Assembly (NCBI RefSeq): GCF_017833415.1
Contig: NZ_JAFICC010000004.1
Span: 1 to 64,000, forward strand
DNA length: 64,000 bases
Direction of reading: 5' to 3'
From: Flavobacterium sp. 1355
GTDB taxonomy: Bacteria > Bacteroidota > Bacteroidia > Flavobacteriales > Flavobacteriaceae
Shown here: piece after piece, positions 42,801 through 52,277 of the stretch
How the letters are laid out: every line of letters begins with the position of its first letter
Position numbering within the stretch: position 1 is the first letter of the stretch
Notes under the pieces: generated by a model
What the model saw: only the letters and a program-made list of their open reading frames with translations
What the model was told of the DNA's origin: nothing
The model's database searches: none
Translations under genes and position numbers: made by a program

Positions 42801-43997
42801 GAGGTTAAAAAAAGAATTGATGCTGAAATTCTTAAACAGGACACAAGTCTTAATAAAGCATTAGAAGCTGAAAATATTCTTTATAACGCTTCATTAAGTT
42901 CAATGACTAATCTGGAAGATGCTCAGGAAGAGCATGAAAGAAGAATTCTTGAAATTAAAAAAGCGTTTGCTAAAGAAGGACTAGCTGCTCAGATTTCGGC
43001 TATTGAAGGACTAATAAAAGCGCAAGATTCTTTACCAGAAAATGAGAGAATTTCTGCGGAAAAGCGTGCTCAAATTGATAATGAATTAGCAAGATTAAAA
43101 AAAGAGAATTCTGATTTAGACGTTGAAAATAATGATGTTGCAGCCACAAAGAAATTGTTTTTCGAAGAAGAGAATTTTAAAAAGATTGAAGAGCGTTCAA
43201 GAGAATTACATTCCGTTTTAATGGATTTGGGAAATGCTATTTTCGATGCCAGAATTCAAAGTATTGATGCAGATCAGAAAGCGAATGATGAATTTTATGC
43301 ACGACAAATTGAACTTGCCAAAAATGATGAGCGTCAAAAAGATATCCTTCAAAAAGAGCGTGATAAAAAGAATGATGAATTAGAGAAAAAGAAGCGTAAA
43401 GAGCAACAAAAACAAGCAGTTTTCAATAAAGCATTGGCCATTGCCGAGGCAGGAATGAACACTGGAAAAGCTGTAACGGCTGCTCTATCTGCCGGTCCGG
43501 GTATTGGTTTAGCATTAGCAGTTATCACTGCAGCTGTCGCAGCTGTCCAATTAGCTGCAATTGTAGCAACTCCAATACCAAAATATAAAGATGGACGTAA
43601 AGGTGGTAAAAAAGAGATTGCAGTTATTAATGACGGAATTGGTCCAAGTGGTGGATATGTTCAGGAGGTTATCGAACGTAGTCATGGGGGAATAGAAGTT
43701 CCAACTGGAAAAAATAAGATTGTTCAGCTATACGAAGGGGATACAGTTCATAAATCAGTGGGAGATTACAATAAATTACAACGTGCGGCAATGATGGCAA
43801 GTTTAAATATGGAAGGTAGAAAGATGAGTGATTTTCAGGCGTCACAATATTTTGAAGCTTCGTATGGAAAAGAACTTCTTGATGAAATGAAACTGACTCG
43901 AAAAGCAATCCAAAATCAAAAACCGGCTGTTTTTCATTCACAAAAAATCGATATCCCTCACGCTATTTGGAAATCTAAAAATACAAACTGGAACTAA
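39840..43997 (+). CDS. Tail tape measure protein
   Basis: The 1385 residues have long coiled-coil stretches, hydrophobic segments near residues 560-600 and 635-660, and a third Ala/Gly-rich hydrophobic stretch near 1195-1245 (GPGIGLALAVITAAVAAVQLAAI). The C-terminal portion (SHGGIEVPTGKNKIVQLYEGDTVHK) is a pattern I recall from tape measure proteins of Bacteroidota siphophages. It sets tail length and its size predicts a long flexible tail. Confidence 0.9.
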   Translation: MASSNGIITRRQVIEDEAMNWGPEYAKQVQVAIDKNKEYVTGILQIATIQKQIKDASNNTAYINALQQERLETQKNILAIKEREAAEVSANKIKISSIALADKEARSKDSLIKKSLDERIQLAETNKQLKEQAKERLGMISAYQKLNNARLAAQKRLAELLSAEKQNVGQIIIAQKEFDKLDARVKAVDAAIRNYSKNIGNYKEAFKGLNETLRDLTSTFGLVSGVALFGTIVKDIFSVIKDFDRQLIAVGKTTNMSGEELKQFGREVVELGDKTNGITVDGLIKSAEVAGQLGVTGTANILKFSSAIEKLKLTSDIISDEQVAQFAKFIEVSSDSFENADRLGSVITQLGNAFATTEKEVLSNATEIQKGVAVYNTSAQGVLALGAATSSLGSESEVSASSIQKTFGVINKSIATGKNLEAILKLTNLTQKELSKQFNKDATGVFVKFIKGLSNAKKEGQNLSIVLGELGLDEVRSFKTIGSLAANYDLLANAMEQAKKEYVDNIALNKEVEAASESLVSILADIKDRWEAYILSTDDANSGSASLAKTLKFVRDNFKEIMDFVVKFGTILLTYIGVLRTVNFVTTTWSAIQTAATAGQIRFALATGIGTKSILAQAAAARAATTAQEGLNIATKATPWGLILAFLSAAIVAYMVFNDEMSDAEKNIQRIVDANKQLEESEKNYADARDQANNERFKDIENDIKLRRAQGENGDKLDKEEIARKKKILEASLVVYSQLKKAELERTETEINTSRQRIVQFQLEKSVLEKSGYRVSKQGNTSEELDEMIRIEKEKLDVRKASLTQNSKLTVAEQNRILKQIQDLDKDAAVKDAEFKKEQSEKEKARERKRLKELYEAERKAQEDLFKLQQLRIQIAIDVNEDILNNDKMFYDDKLDALNENIQLESEKRRNAAEYELSQLGKYNEKTGKLIRELSDEDIKILLENGENKKKLTSGQLLILERFQDEQKKLIQKGVKDRQKILDSEVEEVKKRIDAEILKQDTSLNKALEAENILYNASLSSMTNLEDAQEEHERRILEIKKAFAKEGLAAQISAIEGLIKAQDSLPENERISAEKRAQIDNELARLKKENSDLDVENNDVAATKKLFFEEENFKKIEERSRELHSVLMDLGNAIFDARIQSIDADQKANDEFYARQIELAKNDERQKDILQKERDKKNDELEKKKRKEQQKQAVFNKALAIAEAGMNTGKAVTAALSAGPGIGLALAVITAAVAAVQLAAIVATPIPKYKDGRKGGKKEIAVINDGIGPSGGYVQEVIERSHGGIEVPTGKNKIVQLYEGDTVHKSVGDYNKLQRAAMMASLNMEGRKMSDFQASQYFEASYGKELLDEMKLTRKAIQNQKPAVFHSQKIDIPHAIWKSKNTNWN

Positions 43998-46237
43998 TGG
44001 GAAATATAAATCCACAATATAATGATCGCGTCCAATATATCCTTAGCAATAAGGATATGGGCGATATTGTAACAATAGAACCGATCGGATGGACAGCCGA
44101 CGATAAGGAATATTCCAGACATGAAAAATATCACGGGATCTTTCCAAAATTCTCCAATGCTCTAAAATTTGTTGGAGAGGCTAAGGACTACATTCAGCTT
44201 ATAAAAGATATTTATGGAATAATGGCCGAAATAAAATTGACCCGTAATGAAAAACATCCTCAAACAGATGTTTGGACGTTGTCATATTATGGTTATTTAG
44301 ATTTATCCACTTATAGCAAGGAAGATGGACAATTATCTGTCAAATTCAATTCAGGTGGCTTAGAACAAGATTTAAAAGCCAGGGATGCAGAAAGTGTAGA
44401 AGTTGATCGTATCACAACAATGAATGATACTATTATTCCGGAACTTAAAACTATAGATGTTGAATTAGAGGGCAGAAGGATATTTCTTCAAACTAAGTAC
44501 AAAACGAATCCTAGTGATAACTGGATTCAGCTTGTAAGTACATCTTCTGATGGAAATACAAGAGGGTGTACCGCGCCTGTTCCTATGGTTTTGGTGAATA
44601 AATCTCATGAATCTGCACAGTCACCTATTTCAGGAACATTGATTGATGATAATTCATGGCCGCGAACTGGCAAAGGTCAAGGATCATTACTTTTTTTTGC
44701 TTTATCTGACAAGGATAGGGACCTTAAAATTAATTTTAAGTTGCAATTTACGGTTGTAATGGACGTTTTTGATGATGTAGATAATTTTACATTTTATGCC
44801 AGGTTAGCAAAATATACAAATGGCGGTGAACTTGACAATAAGGATAATATCTTCCTGATGATGGAGAGTGATTACAATACTTTGTCCGAGCAAACATTTA
44901 ACCTTAGTTTCAATGAAACTGTTACAGTTTTGGCAGGCGAAAGTTTAGCTCTTGTCTTTGATCAGAATGTTGATTTTAACAATACATCGTCTCAGAGATT
45001 GTCAATTGTCGTTAAGAACGTAAACGTGAGCATGGATGTCAACGAAGATAGTTTTCAGGAGAAATCAACGACAAAAGCAATTTTGGCTCATGAATTAGCT
45101 GATCGATTGGTAACAATCGCAACAAACAAAACTGGCGCATTTTATTCTGATTATTTTGGCCGAAAAGATTTAGGTTACCCGGAAGATGGGAAAGGAGCGT
45201 ATATCGCTTTCACTCACGGTTTTTGGGTAAGACAGTTTGATAAGGAACCATTACCACAAGAAGAAACACCTATATCTACAGAAGTAAAAAATTTATTTAA
45301 GCCTTTGACAACTTCTTTCAATGAGTTTACTACTTCAACCGAAGCTATCTTAAACATTGGCGTAGGTATTGAGAACTTTGGAAATGTTGAACGTGTACGA
45401 ATTGAAGAGAAAAGCTTTTTTTACAATAAAAATGTTACCATTAGATTACCTAACCAGGTTAAGAATGTGAAAAGAACAACAGCGGTTGATAAGTATTATT
45501 CCGCCATTGAAATTGGTTACGAAAAAGGAGGAGACTATCAAGAAGCTTTTGGTCTTGATGAATTTAATGTAAAATCAAATTTTTCAACCTTCATAAGTAG
45601 ATTAAAAAACATTTACATACAGATTTCAAAATATCGTGCTGATAGTTACGGGATGGAATTTGCACGGAGAAAACCAAAGACTTTAAATGATACTGAAGAC
45701 ACCAGTTATGATGAGGATATTTTCTTTTTGGATTTAAAGAAGGGTCCGAATGATGTGTTTCTTCAACGTAAATGGCAAGACGATTTTGCTAAAGCACCTA
45801 CCGGAATATTTAGCCCGGAGACAGCAACAAATTTGAGATTGTCGCCGGTTAATGCAATGCTGCGCCATGGTTGGTGGATATCTGCGTCATTGATAAAATA
45901 TGCAACGCAAAAATTAAAGTTTGGGTCATCAACTGCAAACAGACAATTAAAAACGCAGTTTGTTGGCAGTAACGAGTATGGAGAAAATGATGATATCATT
46001 AATTCAGAACTTGAAACTGCAAGATTTGAACCTGAAGAAATAGAGTTTGAACATGTATGCGATTTTTACGTCATGCAGCAAATCAATGGCAGTACAATGA
46101 TTTTAGGTAAAAGAGTTATTAATCTTTATGGCTTGGTAGAATTTATAAATGAAGATAATGAAATCGAGAAAGTATTTTTAATGAACTTGAAACCAAATGG
46201 AAACGGTAACTGGAAAGTATTAAAATTAAATAGATAG
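43997..46237 (+). CDS. Distal tail/baseplate protein
   Basis: The 746-residue, largely beta protein follows the tape measure gene with a one-base overlap, where distal tail and baseplate hub genes are found. No enzymatic domain was recognised. It probably links the tail tip to receptor-binding proteins. Confidence 0.6.
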   Translation: MGNINPQYNDRVQYILSNKDMGDIVTIEPIGWTADDKEYSRHEKYHGIFPKFSNALKFVGEAKDYIQLIKDIYGIMAEIKLTRNEKHPQTDVWTLSYYGYLDLSTYSKEDGQLSVKFNSGGLEQDLKARDAESVEVDRITTMNDTIIPELKTIDVELEGRRIFLQTKYKTNPSDNWIQLVSTSSDGNTRGCTAPVPMVLVNKSHESAQSPISGTLIDDNSWPRTGKGQGSLLFFALSDKDRDLKINFKLQFTVVMDVFDDVDNFTFYARLAKYTNGGELDNKDNIFLMMESDYNTLSEQTFNLSFNETVTVLAGESLALVFDQNVDFNNTSSQRLSIVVKNVNVSMDVNEDSFQEKSTTKAILAHELADRLVTIATNKTGAFYSDYFGRKDLGYPEDGKGAYIAFTHGFWVRQFDKEPLPQEETPISTEVKNLFKPLTTSFNEFTTSTEAILNIGVGIENFGNVERVRIEEKSFFYNKNVTIRLPNQVKNVKRTTAVDKYYSAIEIGYEKGGDYQEAFGLDEFNVKSNFSTFISRLKNIYIQISKYRADSYGMEFARRKPKTLNDTEDTSYDEDIFFLDLKKGPNDVFLQRKWQDDFAKAPTGIFSPETATNLRLSPVNAMLRHGWWISASLIKYATQKLKFGSSTANRQLKTQFVGSNEYGENDDIINSELETARFEPEEIEFEHVCDFYVMQQINGSTMILGKRVINLYGLVEFINEDNEIEKVFLMNLKPNGNGNWKVLKLNR

Positions 46238-46240
46238 AAA

Positions 46241-48250
46241 ATGGCATATTCTAAAGTAACAATAACATTTACCGAAATACCGGAACTAAACACCTATCTG
46301 ACCATTCAGGAAACGACTAGGGCAAAAATATTTGTTGAAACGTTTAAGGGTAACAGACTAGCATCATATCAGGTAAAATTACCGGTTTTGGTAGGGCCTG
46401 ATACTTATTCCGGTTTTGTGACCGATAATTTTAAAACCGCCTTTCAGCTTGATCATAATTTCGCAAATGAATATACAATTGATGTAATCAACGGACTTCC
46501 TAATTCCGGAATAGGTCAAGTTATAATTACTGCAAACTATCCAGGGGCTGTATTTTCTGTCTACGAAAATGATAGTGGCGCAATTCTAAATTTTTCAAAT
46601 GAACCTGCAATCCCTGAAATAGCAATTTCAGATATTTCCTTCTCAGAAGCAAGCACAAATAAATGCCAAAATATAAAAGTTGACGTTGCCACAAGTATTC
46701 TTGCGGTAAAAGTATTGAGTCCTGTTGTCATAAATCCAAACAGCAATAATCCATTTTCTTTTGATTGGTTAAGAGGTGATTCAATAAACGTTTTAGTTGA
46801 AGATGCTAACGGAAAACAGGCAAATCAAACGGTGATTTTACCAAGTTTGTTGAATGCATCAAACTTTACGATCAATGTGAACAACAGCCCGAATGGTGCA
46901 ACTGTAATAGTGGAAAATGTTAATTCGACAGGGCTTAATTTGCAGTATTCTTTAGATTCAGTAATCTGGCAAACATCCAATACATTTTCTGGATTAGCTG
47001 TTGATGATTTTATTTTATATGTCCGTGATCAGTTTGGATGTAGCTTCGAAAAAGGTTTTACTGTAAATGAATTTGGTATACAGACACCGTATTTTTATAT
47101 AAGCAAATCTAATTCTATTCGATTTGCAAATAGGATAACCTGGGGAGATTCCGGGAACTATAAAACAGATGAAAACACCTTGAGCTGTGAAGTTGATGTT
47201 GACGTCCCATATAAAGAAGTACAGCAATTCCAAAGTGCCGATATTATCACAACACAGTTTAAGGCTAATTATAGTTCGAACGTCGCCAAAATCATAAAAG
47301 AAGATCTTTCTGAAGTTCTTATTCCTGTAGAAAAAAAGACAAATAATATTGGGATTAAGGATAAACGAGACGCGAGAAAATATAATATCGGCAGCGGTAA
47401 AACGGGTATTTATTTCATTTCTGGCAATAATTACGACTATCATACAAACACGATTACGGGGACATACTCATTAAATGGCCTATTGCCGGAATGGGCTGTT
47501 GAAGGAAATTATATTGTCATTGCCAGTGCATGGTTTTTAATTGAAGATGTTGTGTTTGATGAAACAAAGAACGCTGATGTCATTATTATTTCTCAAAATT
47601 ACACTGGTCCGGAAGTTAACATTGTTGTAGGATCAGTCTTTAATAGATTCAATTATGAAGTTTATGAATTCTCAGTTGACATGGTTAACTATATTGATCA
47701 AAGATTTCAAGTTCAATTAGTAAATTCAGATCCGAATTTCCCGACTATTACCCACCTGAGTGAAGAGCTTTGGTGCAAAGTAAAACATGAGGATGTATTA
47801 GAGATAAAATACCGTAACACGACAAATACAGATGTCTTTTACGCCACCGGTATTGAGTTTAAAATCAGAGTGCCTTTTACCTTTGTGCGAGGAAGAATTG
47901 ACGAAGAAAGTGAAACGCATAAAACTGATACTAATACATTACTGTTAAGTGCGGAACTTTATGAAGTAGATGAATTTGTTTTTGAGCCCGTAACAAAGGA
48001 AATTTGGCGAAAACTAATGATCGCATTATCACACGAAATTGTTTCAATTAATGGTGTTTCATACGTGAAAAACGGCAGCTTTTCAACAGAAGGACCTTTG
48101 GAGAGTTCAAACCTTTATGTGTTAACTGCTCAGATGATTAAAACAGGAAATATTTATAATTCTCAAGGAAGCGGTAATCTTGATTTTAGTGGAAGTGAAG
48201 TTGAAGTGCCAGGTCTGATAGCAACGGAGACTGGTTTTGTAAGATATTAA
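46241..48250 (+). CDS. Tail tip/baseplate protein with beta-sandwich domains
   Basis: The 669-residue beta-rich protein has several repeated Ig-like or fibronectin-like stretches (for example VQYSLDSVIWQTSNTFSGL, with YSLDS-type turns). It follows the distal tail gene and precedes the tail spike gene, with a terminator between. A structural role in host contact is inferred. Confidence 0.6.
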   Translation: MAYSKVTITFTEIPELNTYLTIQETTRAKIFVETFKGNRLASYQVKLPVLVGPDTYSGFVTDNFKTAFQLDHNFANEYTIDVINGLPNSGIGQVIITANYPGAVFSVYENDSGAILNFSNEPAIPEIAISDISFSEASTNKCQNIKVDVATSILAVKVLSPVVINPNSNNPFSFDWLRGDSINVLVEDANGKQANQTVILPSLLNASNFTINVNNSPNGATVIVENVNSTGLNLQYSLDSVIWQTSNTFSGLAVDDFILYVRDQFGCSFEKGFTVNEFGIQTPYFYISKSNSIRFANRITWGDSGNYKTDENTLSCEVDVDVPYKEVQQFQSADIITTQFKANYSSNVAKIIKEDLSEVLIPVEKKTNNIGIKDKRDARKYNIGSGKTGIYFISGNNYDYHTNTITGTYSLNGLLPEWAVEGNYIVIASAWFLIEDVVFDETKNADVIIISQNYTGPEVNIVVGSVFNRFNYEVYEFSVDMVNYIDQRFQVQLVNSDPNFPTITHLSEELWCKVKHEDVLEIKYRNTTNTDVFYATGIEFKIRVPFTFVRGRIDEESETHKTDTNTLLLSAELYEVDEFVFEPVTKEIWRKLMIALSHEIVSINGVSYVKNGSFSTEGPLESSNLYVLTAQMIKTGNIYNSQGSGNLDFSGSEVEVPGLIATETGFVRY

Positions 48251-48253
48251 AAA

Positions 48254-48292
48254 AAAGCCTCTAAATGATTTTACATTTTAGAGGCTTTACGT
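48254..48292 (+). terminator. Rho-independent terminator after tail genes
   Basis: AAAGCCTCTAAA pairs with TTTAGAGGCTTT around TGATTTTACATT. It ends the first late block, and promoter P4 restarts transcription. Confidence 0.75.
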
Positions 48293-48333
48293 TAAAATAT
48301 AGGCGTATAATTAATCGTGGACATTCCAATAAA

Positions 48334-48531
48334 TTATTTCAAATCTTTGATGTTTTTGCCATCGACATGAATACTTCTGTTATCGTGGTAATGGTGGTGG
48401 TGGTGAATTGTAGTTGATTTATCAACATACCCTGACCGATTATAGTTATCCGGAAATAAAGAATTCCCGGCAGCTTTTCCAAGCTTCCAGCATCCTCCAA
48501 CAATAACTATGAACAGTAGTATAAAAAACAT
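48334..48531 (-). CDS. Small membrane protein with histidine-rich tail
   Basis: The 65 residues have an N-terminal membrane segment (FFILLFIVIVGG, then Cys, a possible lipidation site) followed by GKAAGNSLFPDNYN. The tail is HHHHHYHDNRSIHV, which could bind metal. A minus-strand box TAACTTTG lies 5 bp before the ATG, suggesting its own promoter and an almost leaderless transcript. It is opposite to the late genes, so a lysogenic cargo gene is likely. Confidence 0.55.
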   Translation of the reverse strand: MFFILLFIVIVGGCWKLGKAAGNSLFPDNYNRSGYVDKSTTIHHHHHYHDNRSIHVDGKNIKDLK

Positions 48532-48579
48532 ATGCGCAAAGTTATTAAAAATTAAAGCTTTACAGAATGCATTTTGTTA

Positions 48580-48619
48580 TTTAGAATGATTCTAAATAGA
48601 CTTTTTATTTCTACATTTG
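48580..48619 (+). promoter_or_regulatory. Late promoter P4 (tail spike/lysis)
   Basis: TTTAGAATGATTCTAAA (48580-48596) and the -7 box TACATTTG (48612-48619) with the 32-bp spacing shared by P1-P3. It is identical to the P3 palindrome except for the central base. Transcription would start near 48626, 14 bp before the spike ATG at 48640. Confidence 0.65.
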
Positions 48620-48639
48620 TTGAAATAAAAATATCTAAA

Positions 48640-51180
48640 ATGGGTTTCGAAAGTTTTGTTACAGAGAGATTGGCTGCAATAACAGAAATGTTAAATGACT
48701 ACAACACAAACGCTAAGACGATCGCGGAACTTCCGCCGCAAAATACATTAGATACTTCATCACTAATTCATGTTTCTCGAGCTGGTATTTCTGAAAAGCT
48801 TGAAATACAAAAAATTATTACTGCCATCTTAAATTATGAATTCAATAGATTGATTTCTATTGCTGGCGAAATAACTGTCTTAGGGAATGACGTTACAGTG
48901 CCTCCTGCAATATGGGTGATGGAAAATGTTCATTATCAAACAATAACTGATACGGTTATCAATGTTCCATATGCTGAAACTGGTTATACTAGAAATGATA
49001 TTTTTGTTGCAAACAAATTCAGCCAAATATTTAAAGTCACAGGGCCAGAAACAGAAGGCATTTCTCCAACTCCTGCGATCCCAGTTGACACAGTCCTTGT
49101 AACAGTTTTAAATGTCACTGACTCAACTGTTAGTTATGTGCCACCTCCTTATGGAAAAAATCAGTTTTCTATTGCATTTGTAGAGATAAACGGCGACGAT
49201 AGTAGTGCAGAAATTGGCAAAGTTGACAAACCATTTTTAACAATAGAGGCTGCTTTAGATGCACTGCCTTCAACTGGCGGTGTTATAAAGATAGGAATTG
49301 GCACCTTTCAAAGCCCTGACAAAACGAAAATAAAAGCAAATTGCTTTTTTATCGGTAGTGGAAAACCTTATCCAAATATTACGGTAAATTATACAGATGA
49401 AACAAGTGCTCCAAACTATTCCAGTCCTACGAAACTAGTCGGAGGCACAATTTTAACGGGTAATTTTTATATAGATAAGGTTGACAATGTTCAAGTCTCC
49501 GATTTAGGGATTGATTGCGGAAAAGATTTTATAGATGCATTTAGGGCTGGTGTGACGGAAGAGGGTTTAACTATAAACGGCGTTTTAACTTCGGCAAATA
49601 ACAATAATACGATGCCACCTATAAAGGGCATAAGAATTAACAATGTCTCATCTTTAAATTACTCAGCAACTGCGCCAAGACATGCAGTATTGGTTCAGGA
49701 TGGTTTTGATATTTCGTTTACAAATATTTCTACTTATTTCGGCGTTCATGGAATTGCTTTAAAGGGAAGAAATATAAACGCTAATAATCTACAATGTTTT
49801 GGACATAGTACAGATGGCTTAATTATTAAAAGCGATAAGTACTCGTATGCAAGTGACATATCTGTGAATAATGTCTTTATAACATCAATAGGAAGTTTTG
49901 ATGGCGGAGGAATTATTTTTGAGTCTGGAGGAGACTCTGTTGGAGGTACTGATAATCGCCTGTATCGAGCCAATGTTAATAATGTAAATATAAGATTTGC
50001 AAAATTTGGGATAATAGATCTTGGTGGGTTATCTAAAACAGATAATATAAATGTAAGTAACGTCAATATATATAATGTATCAGCCAGTGCGATATATTCT
50101 AGAAGTAATTCTAAAAACGTAACCTTCTCTAATATAAACATAGACCGAGTATCTACCGGCAACGCAGTTACATTAATTTCCAATTCATCAGACGATGTAA
50201 AAACATTAAGTAATTGTGTTGTAAGAAATGCTAACGGAGTTGGTCAAAACGGATATTTTTTTAACGGTGTAGGCGGTAAGGTTAATTTAGTAAATGTATT
50301 TTCTCCTGACAGTAACATCGTGATTGATGGAGGTAGCACAAGCAACGTTTCAGGTTATGGAGTTAAAACATCCGCAACATTCTCAGGAACTCTCTTATTT
50401 GATGCAACAAACGCAACGGATATTTTACCATCAATTGATGCAAACGGATTGATAAAGAAAAGTTTGGCGACTGTTAGCGCTTTGGGTGGCGGCGTTTTCC
50501 CAAATGGAGTTTCAGGAAAATCGTTAAGTGCTACTTTTGGTGCAAGTAATACGGTGGGGTCAGGATCCTTTTTTGCTTTAACAAATGGTTTAGCAGCCGG
50601 AGCGCAACGGCAAATGGTTTCGCAGCTTAGTGCATCAAATGATATAATTTGGTTTTACTTTAATGGAACTACATTTGTTAATACTGGATTAGTTTTTAAA
50701 AATACCGGAGCAATAGAATTGCCCTCGTTGTCTTTAACAACCGCACCAGCTACAAGTGCGGCGACGTACGATGTACTGACTAGAAATACATCAACTGGGG
50801 TGACTGAAAAAATACCCTCTTCCAGACTTGCAGCATCCGGAACATATACTCCGACAATCACAGGAATAGCAAATTACACATCTTATACGTTTGTGTCGGC
50901 CACTTATACGATTGTAGGTGAATCGGTAACAGTACTGATTGATTTAACTGTAAAACCAACAGCAGCCAACTTATTAACAGAATTCAGTATTTCCCTTCCT
51001 GTAGCTGTGGCAACTTTTGTTGGTACACAGGCTTCAATTGGCGTTGGCACATTTGCTAATACGGATTATTTAGCTGTAAGAGTTAGCAAAACAAATAGTA
51101 CGACTGCTAAAGCATCTTTTAAGACGCTCAGCGACATTAACAGTGGATCGATTTCTCTAATGTTTACTTATCAGAAGTAA
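48640..51180 (+). CDS. Tail spike with beta-helix fold
   Basis: The 846-residue protein has an N-terminal ~180-residue attachment region and a long right-handed beta-helix-like centre. The centre has pectate-lyase-like features: FLTIEAALDALPSTGGVIKIGIGTF near 200, then many GVNGI-type turns such as GIALKGRNINANNLQCFGHSTDGLII. The C-terminal ~180 residues are beta-rich (trimerisation or head domain). It probably binds or degrades host capsule. I chose ATG 48640 because P4 lies upstream; the frame continues above it but inside the promoter. Confidence 0.75.
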   Translation: MGFESFVTERLAAITEMLNDYNTNAKTIAELPPQNTLDTSSLIHVSRAGISEKLEIQKIITAILNYEFNRLISIAGEITVLGNDVTVPPAIWVMENVHYQTITDTVINVPYAETGYTRNDIFVANKFSQIFKVTGPETEGISPTPAIPVDTVLVTVLNVTDSTVSYVPPPYGKNQFSIAFVEINGDDSSAEIGKVDKPFLTIEAALDALPSTGGVIKIGIGTFQSPDKTKIKANCFFIGSGKPYPNITVNYTDETSAPNYSSPTKLVGGTILTGNFYIDKVDNVQVSDLGIDCGKDFIDAFRAGVTEEGLTINGVLTSANNNNTMPPIKGIRINNVSSLNYSATAPRHAVLVQDGFDISFTNISTYFGVHGIALKGRNINANNLQCFGHSTDGLIIKSDKYSYASDISVNNVFITSIGSFDGGGIIFESGGDSVGGTDNRLYRANVNNVNIRFAKFGIIDLGGLSKTDNINVSNVNIYNVSASAIYSRSNSKNVTFSNINIDRVSTGNAVTLISNSSDDVKTLSNCVVRNANGVGQNGYFFNGVGGKVNLVNVFSPDSNIVIDGGSTSNVSGYGVKTSATFSGTLLFDATNATDILPSIDANGLIKKSLATVSALGGGVFPNGVSGKSLSATFGASNTVGSGSFFALTNGLAAGAQRQMVSQLSASNDIIWFYFNGTTFVNTGLVFKNTGAIELPSLSLTTAPATSAATYDVLTRNTSTGVTEKIPSSRLAASGTYTPTITGIANYTSYTFVSATYTIVGESVTVLIDLTVKPTAANLLTEFSISLPVAVATFVGTQASIGVGTFANTDYLAVRVSKTNSTTAKASFKTLSDINSGSISLMFTYQK

Positions 51181-51205
51181 TTTTAAAAATATTAAACATT
51201 CATTT

Positions 51206-51514
51206 ATGAAATTAGATTTACTCAAATATTTTACCGCGTTTTTTGATTATTTCAAAAAGCTGAAACCTAGTGAAAGGATTCACTTCGCATATATGACATT
51301 ACTAATAGCCTCTTGGACATTACTCTACTTAAATGATAAAAGACATTGCGAAAATACTATTGTTCTTAGTGCTAGAGTTGAGCGTGGCGATGCTCTTCGT
51401 ACCAAAGACCAAAGCGAATACAATAAGAATTTGGAACATTATACGGACAAGTTCGTTAGATTTTCAGAAATCATTCTGGAGCAAAATAAAAAGATTGAAC
51501 AAATAAAAAAGTAA
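51206..51514 (+). CDS. Lysis-region membrane protein, possible holin
   Basis: The 102 residues have one membrane segment (~30-48, FAYMTLLIASWTLLYL) and a charged helical C-terminus. It lies at the start of the lysis cassette before the amidase. A holin or holin-accessory role is inferred from position. Confidence 0.55.
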   Translation: MKLDLLKYFTAFFDYFKKLKPSERIHFAYMTLLIASWTLLYLNDKRHCENTIVLSARVERGDALRTKDQSEYNKNLEHYTDKFVRFSEIILEQNKKIEQIKK

Positions 51515-51516
51515 CT

Positions 51517-51732
51517 ATGAAAACAGCCTTATATGCATTAGTAATTATGGTGCTTTCTTTTGCAAGCATCAAAGCAATCATCCCTAAAGAATATCCACCA
51601 AAAAAGGTAAAAGAAGAAAGGGTATCAATCAGGCTTAAGGAACAAAAACTAAATAATCTGATTGATAAACTGGAATATGATCTTAAAGTTGACAGTATGA
51701 AATTAGAAACAATTAAAAACCAAAATTTATGA
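51517..51732 (+). CDS. Small membrane protein in lysis cassette
   Basis: The 71 residues have an N-terminal membrane segment or signal (TALYALVIMVLSFASIKAII) and a charged, lysine-rich helical tail. It overlaps the amidase start (ATGA). Possible holin or antiholin; no family was recognised. Confidence 0.55.
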   Translation: MKTALYALVIMVLSFASIKAIIPKEYPPKKVKEERVSIRLKEQKLNNLIDKLEYDLKVDSMKLETIKNQNL

Positions 51733-52277
51733 CAGCATTTATTTCAGCAGGACATAATCCGAAAGGAATTAAAGTAGATCCGGGAGCGGTTGGTAACGGA
51801 TATACAGAAGCTGATTTGGCAGTTGAATTTAGAAACTTGGTAGTTAGTGAATTACTTAAACGTAAAGTAAAAGTGATCACCGATAGCGATGATGAGCGTT
51901 TAGCGGATTATCTAAAACGAATTCAGACAGGCTCCGGATCAGTTGTTTTAGAGTTTCATTTTGATGCTGCAGTATCATCAGCAGCAACAGGAACGACCGC
52001 TTTAATAGGGAATGACGCAGATCGCCTTGATAAAGGCTTTGCAAAAGAATTAGTGGAATCGACTTCAACAATTTTAGGAATTAAAAATCGTGGAGTTTTA
52101 TCGGAGAAAGATAGTCGCAGAGGAAGTTTAGGTTTGATGCGTGAGCAGGGAATTGTTTCTCTACTTGAATTGTGCTTTATTTCAAATCCGGATGATTTGA
52201 AAAAGTATCACGTAAATAAAAAGGTTTTGGCTATAAAAATTGCAGAAGTTGTTGAACGTTACGAAAACATGCTCTAA
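51729..52277 (+). CDS. Endolysin: N-acetylmuramoyl-L-alanine amidase (Amidase_3)
   Basis: The 182-residue protein has the Amidase_3 zinc and catalytic residues: His in ISAGHNP, Glu in GYTEADLAVEF, His in LEFHFDA and Glu in LLELCFIS. It cuts the amide bond between MurNAc and the stem peptide. No signal peptide is present, which is consistent with a holin-dependent endolysin. Confidence 0.88.
   Translation: MTAFISAGHNPKGIKVDPGAVGNGYTEADLAVEFRNLVVSELLKRKVKVITDSDDERLADYLKRIQTGSGSVVLEFHFDAAVSSAATGTTALIGNDADRLDKGFAKELVESTSTILGIKNRGVLSEKDSRRGSLGLMREQGIVSLLELCFISNPDDLKKYHVNKKVLAIKIAEVVERYENML

Noticed and set aside
47015..47443. 142-codon minus-strand frame inside a tail gene
   Set aside because: Antisense shadow of a real gene; no recognisable domain or start context.
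49746..50183. 145-codon minus-strand frame inside the tail spike gene
   Set aside because: Reverse reading of beta-helix repeats; no independent support.
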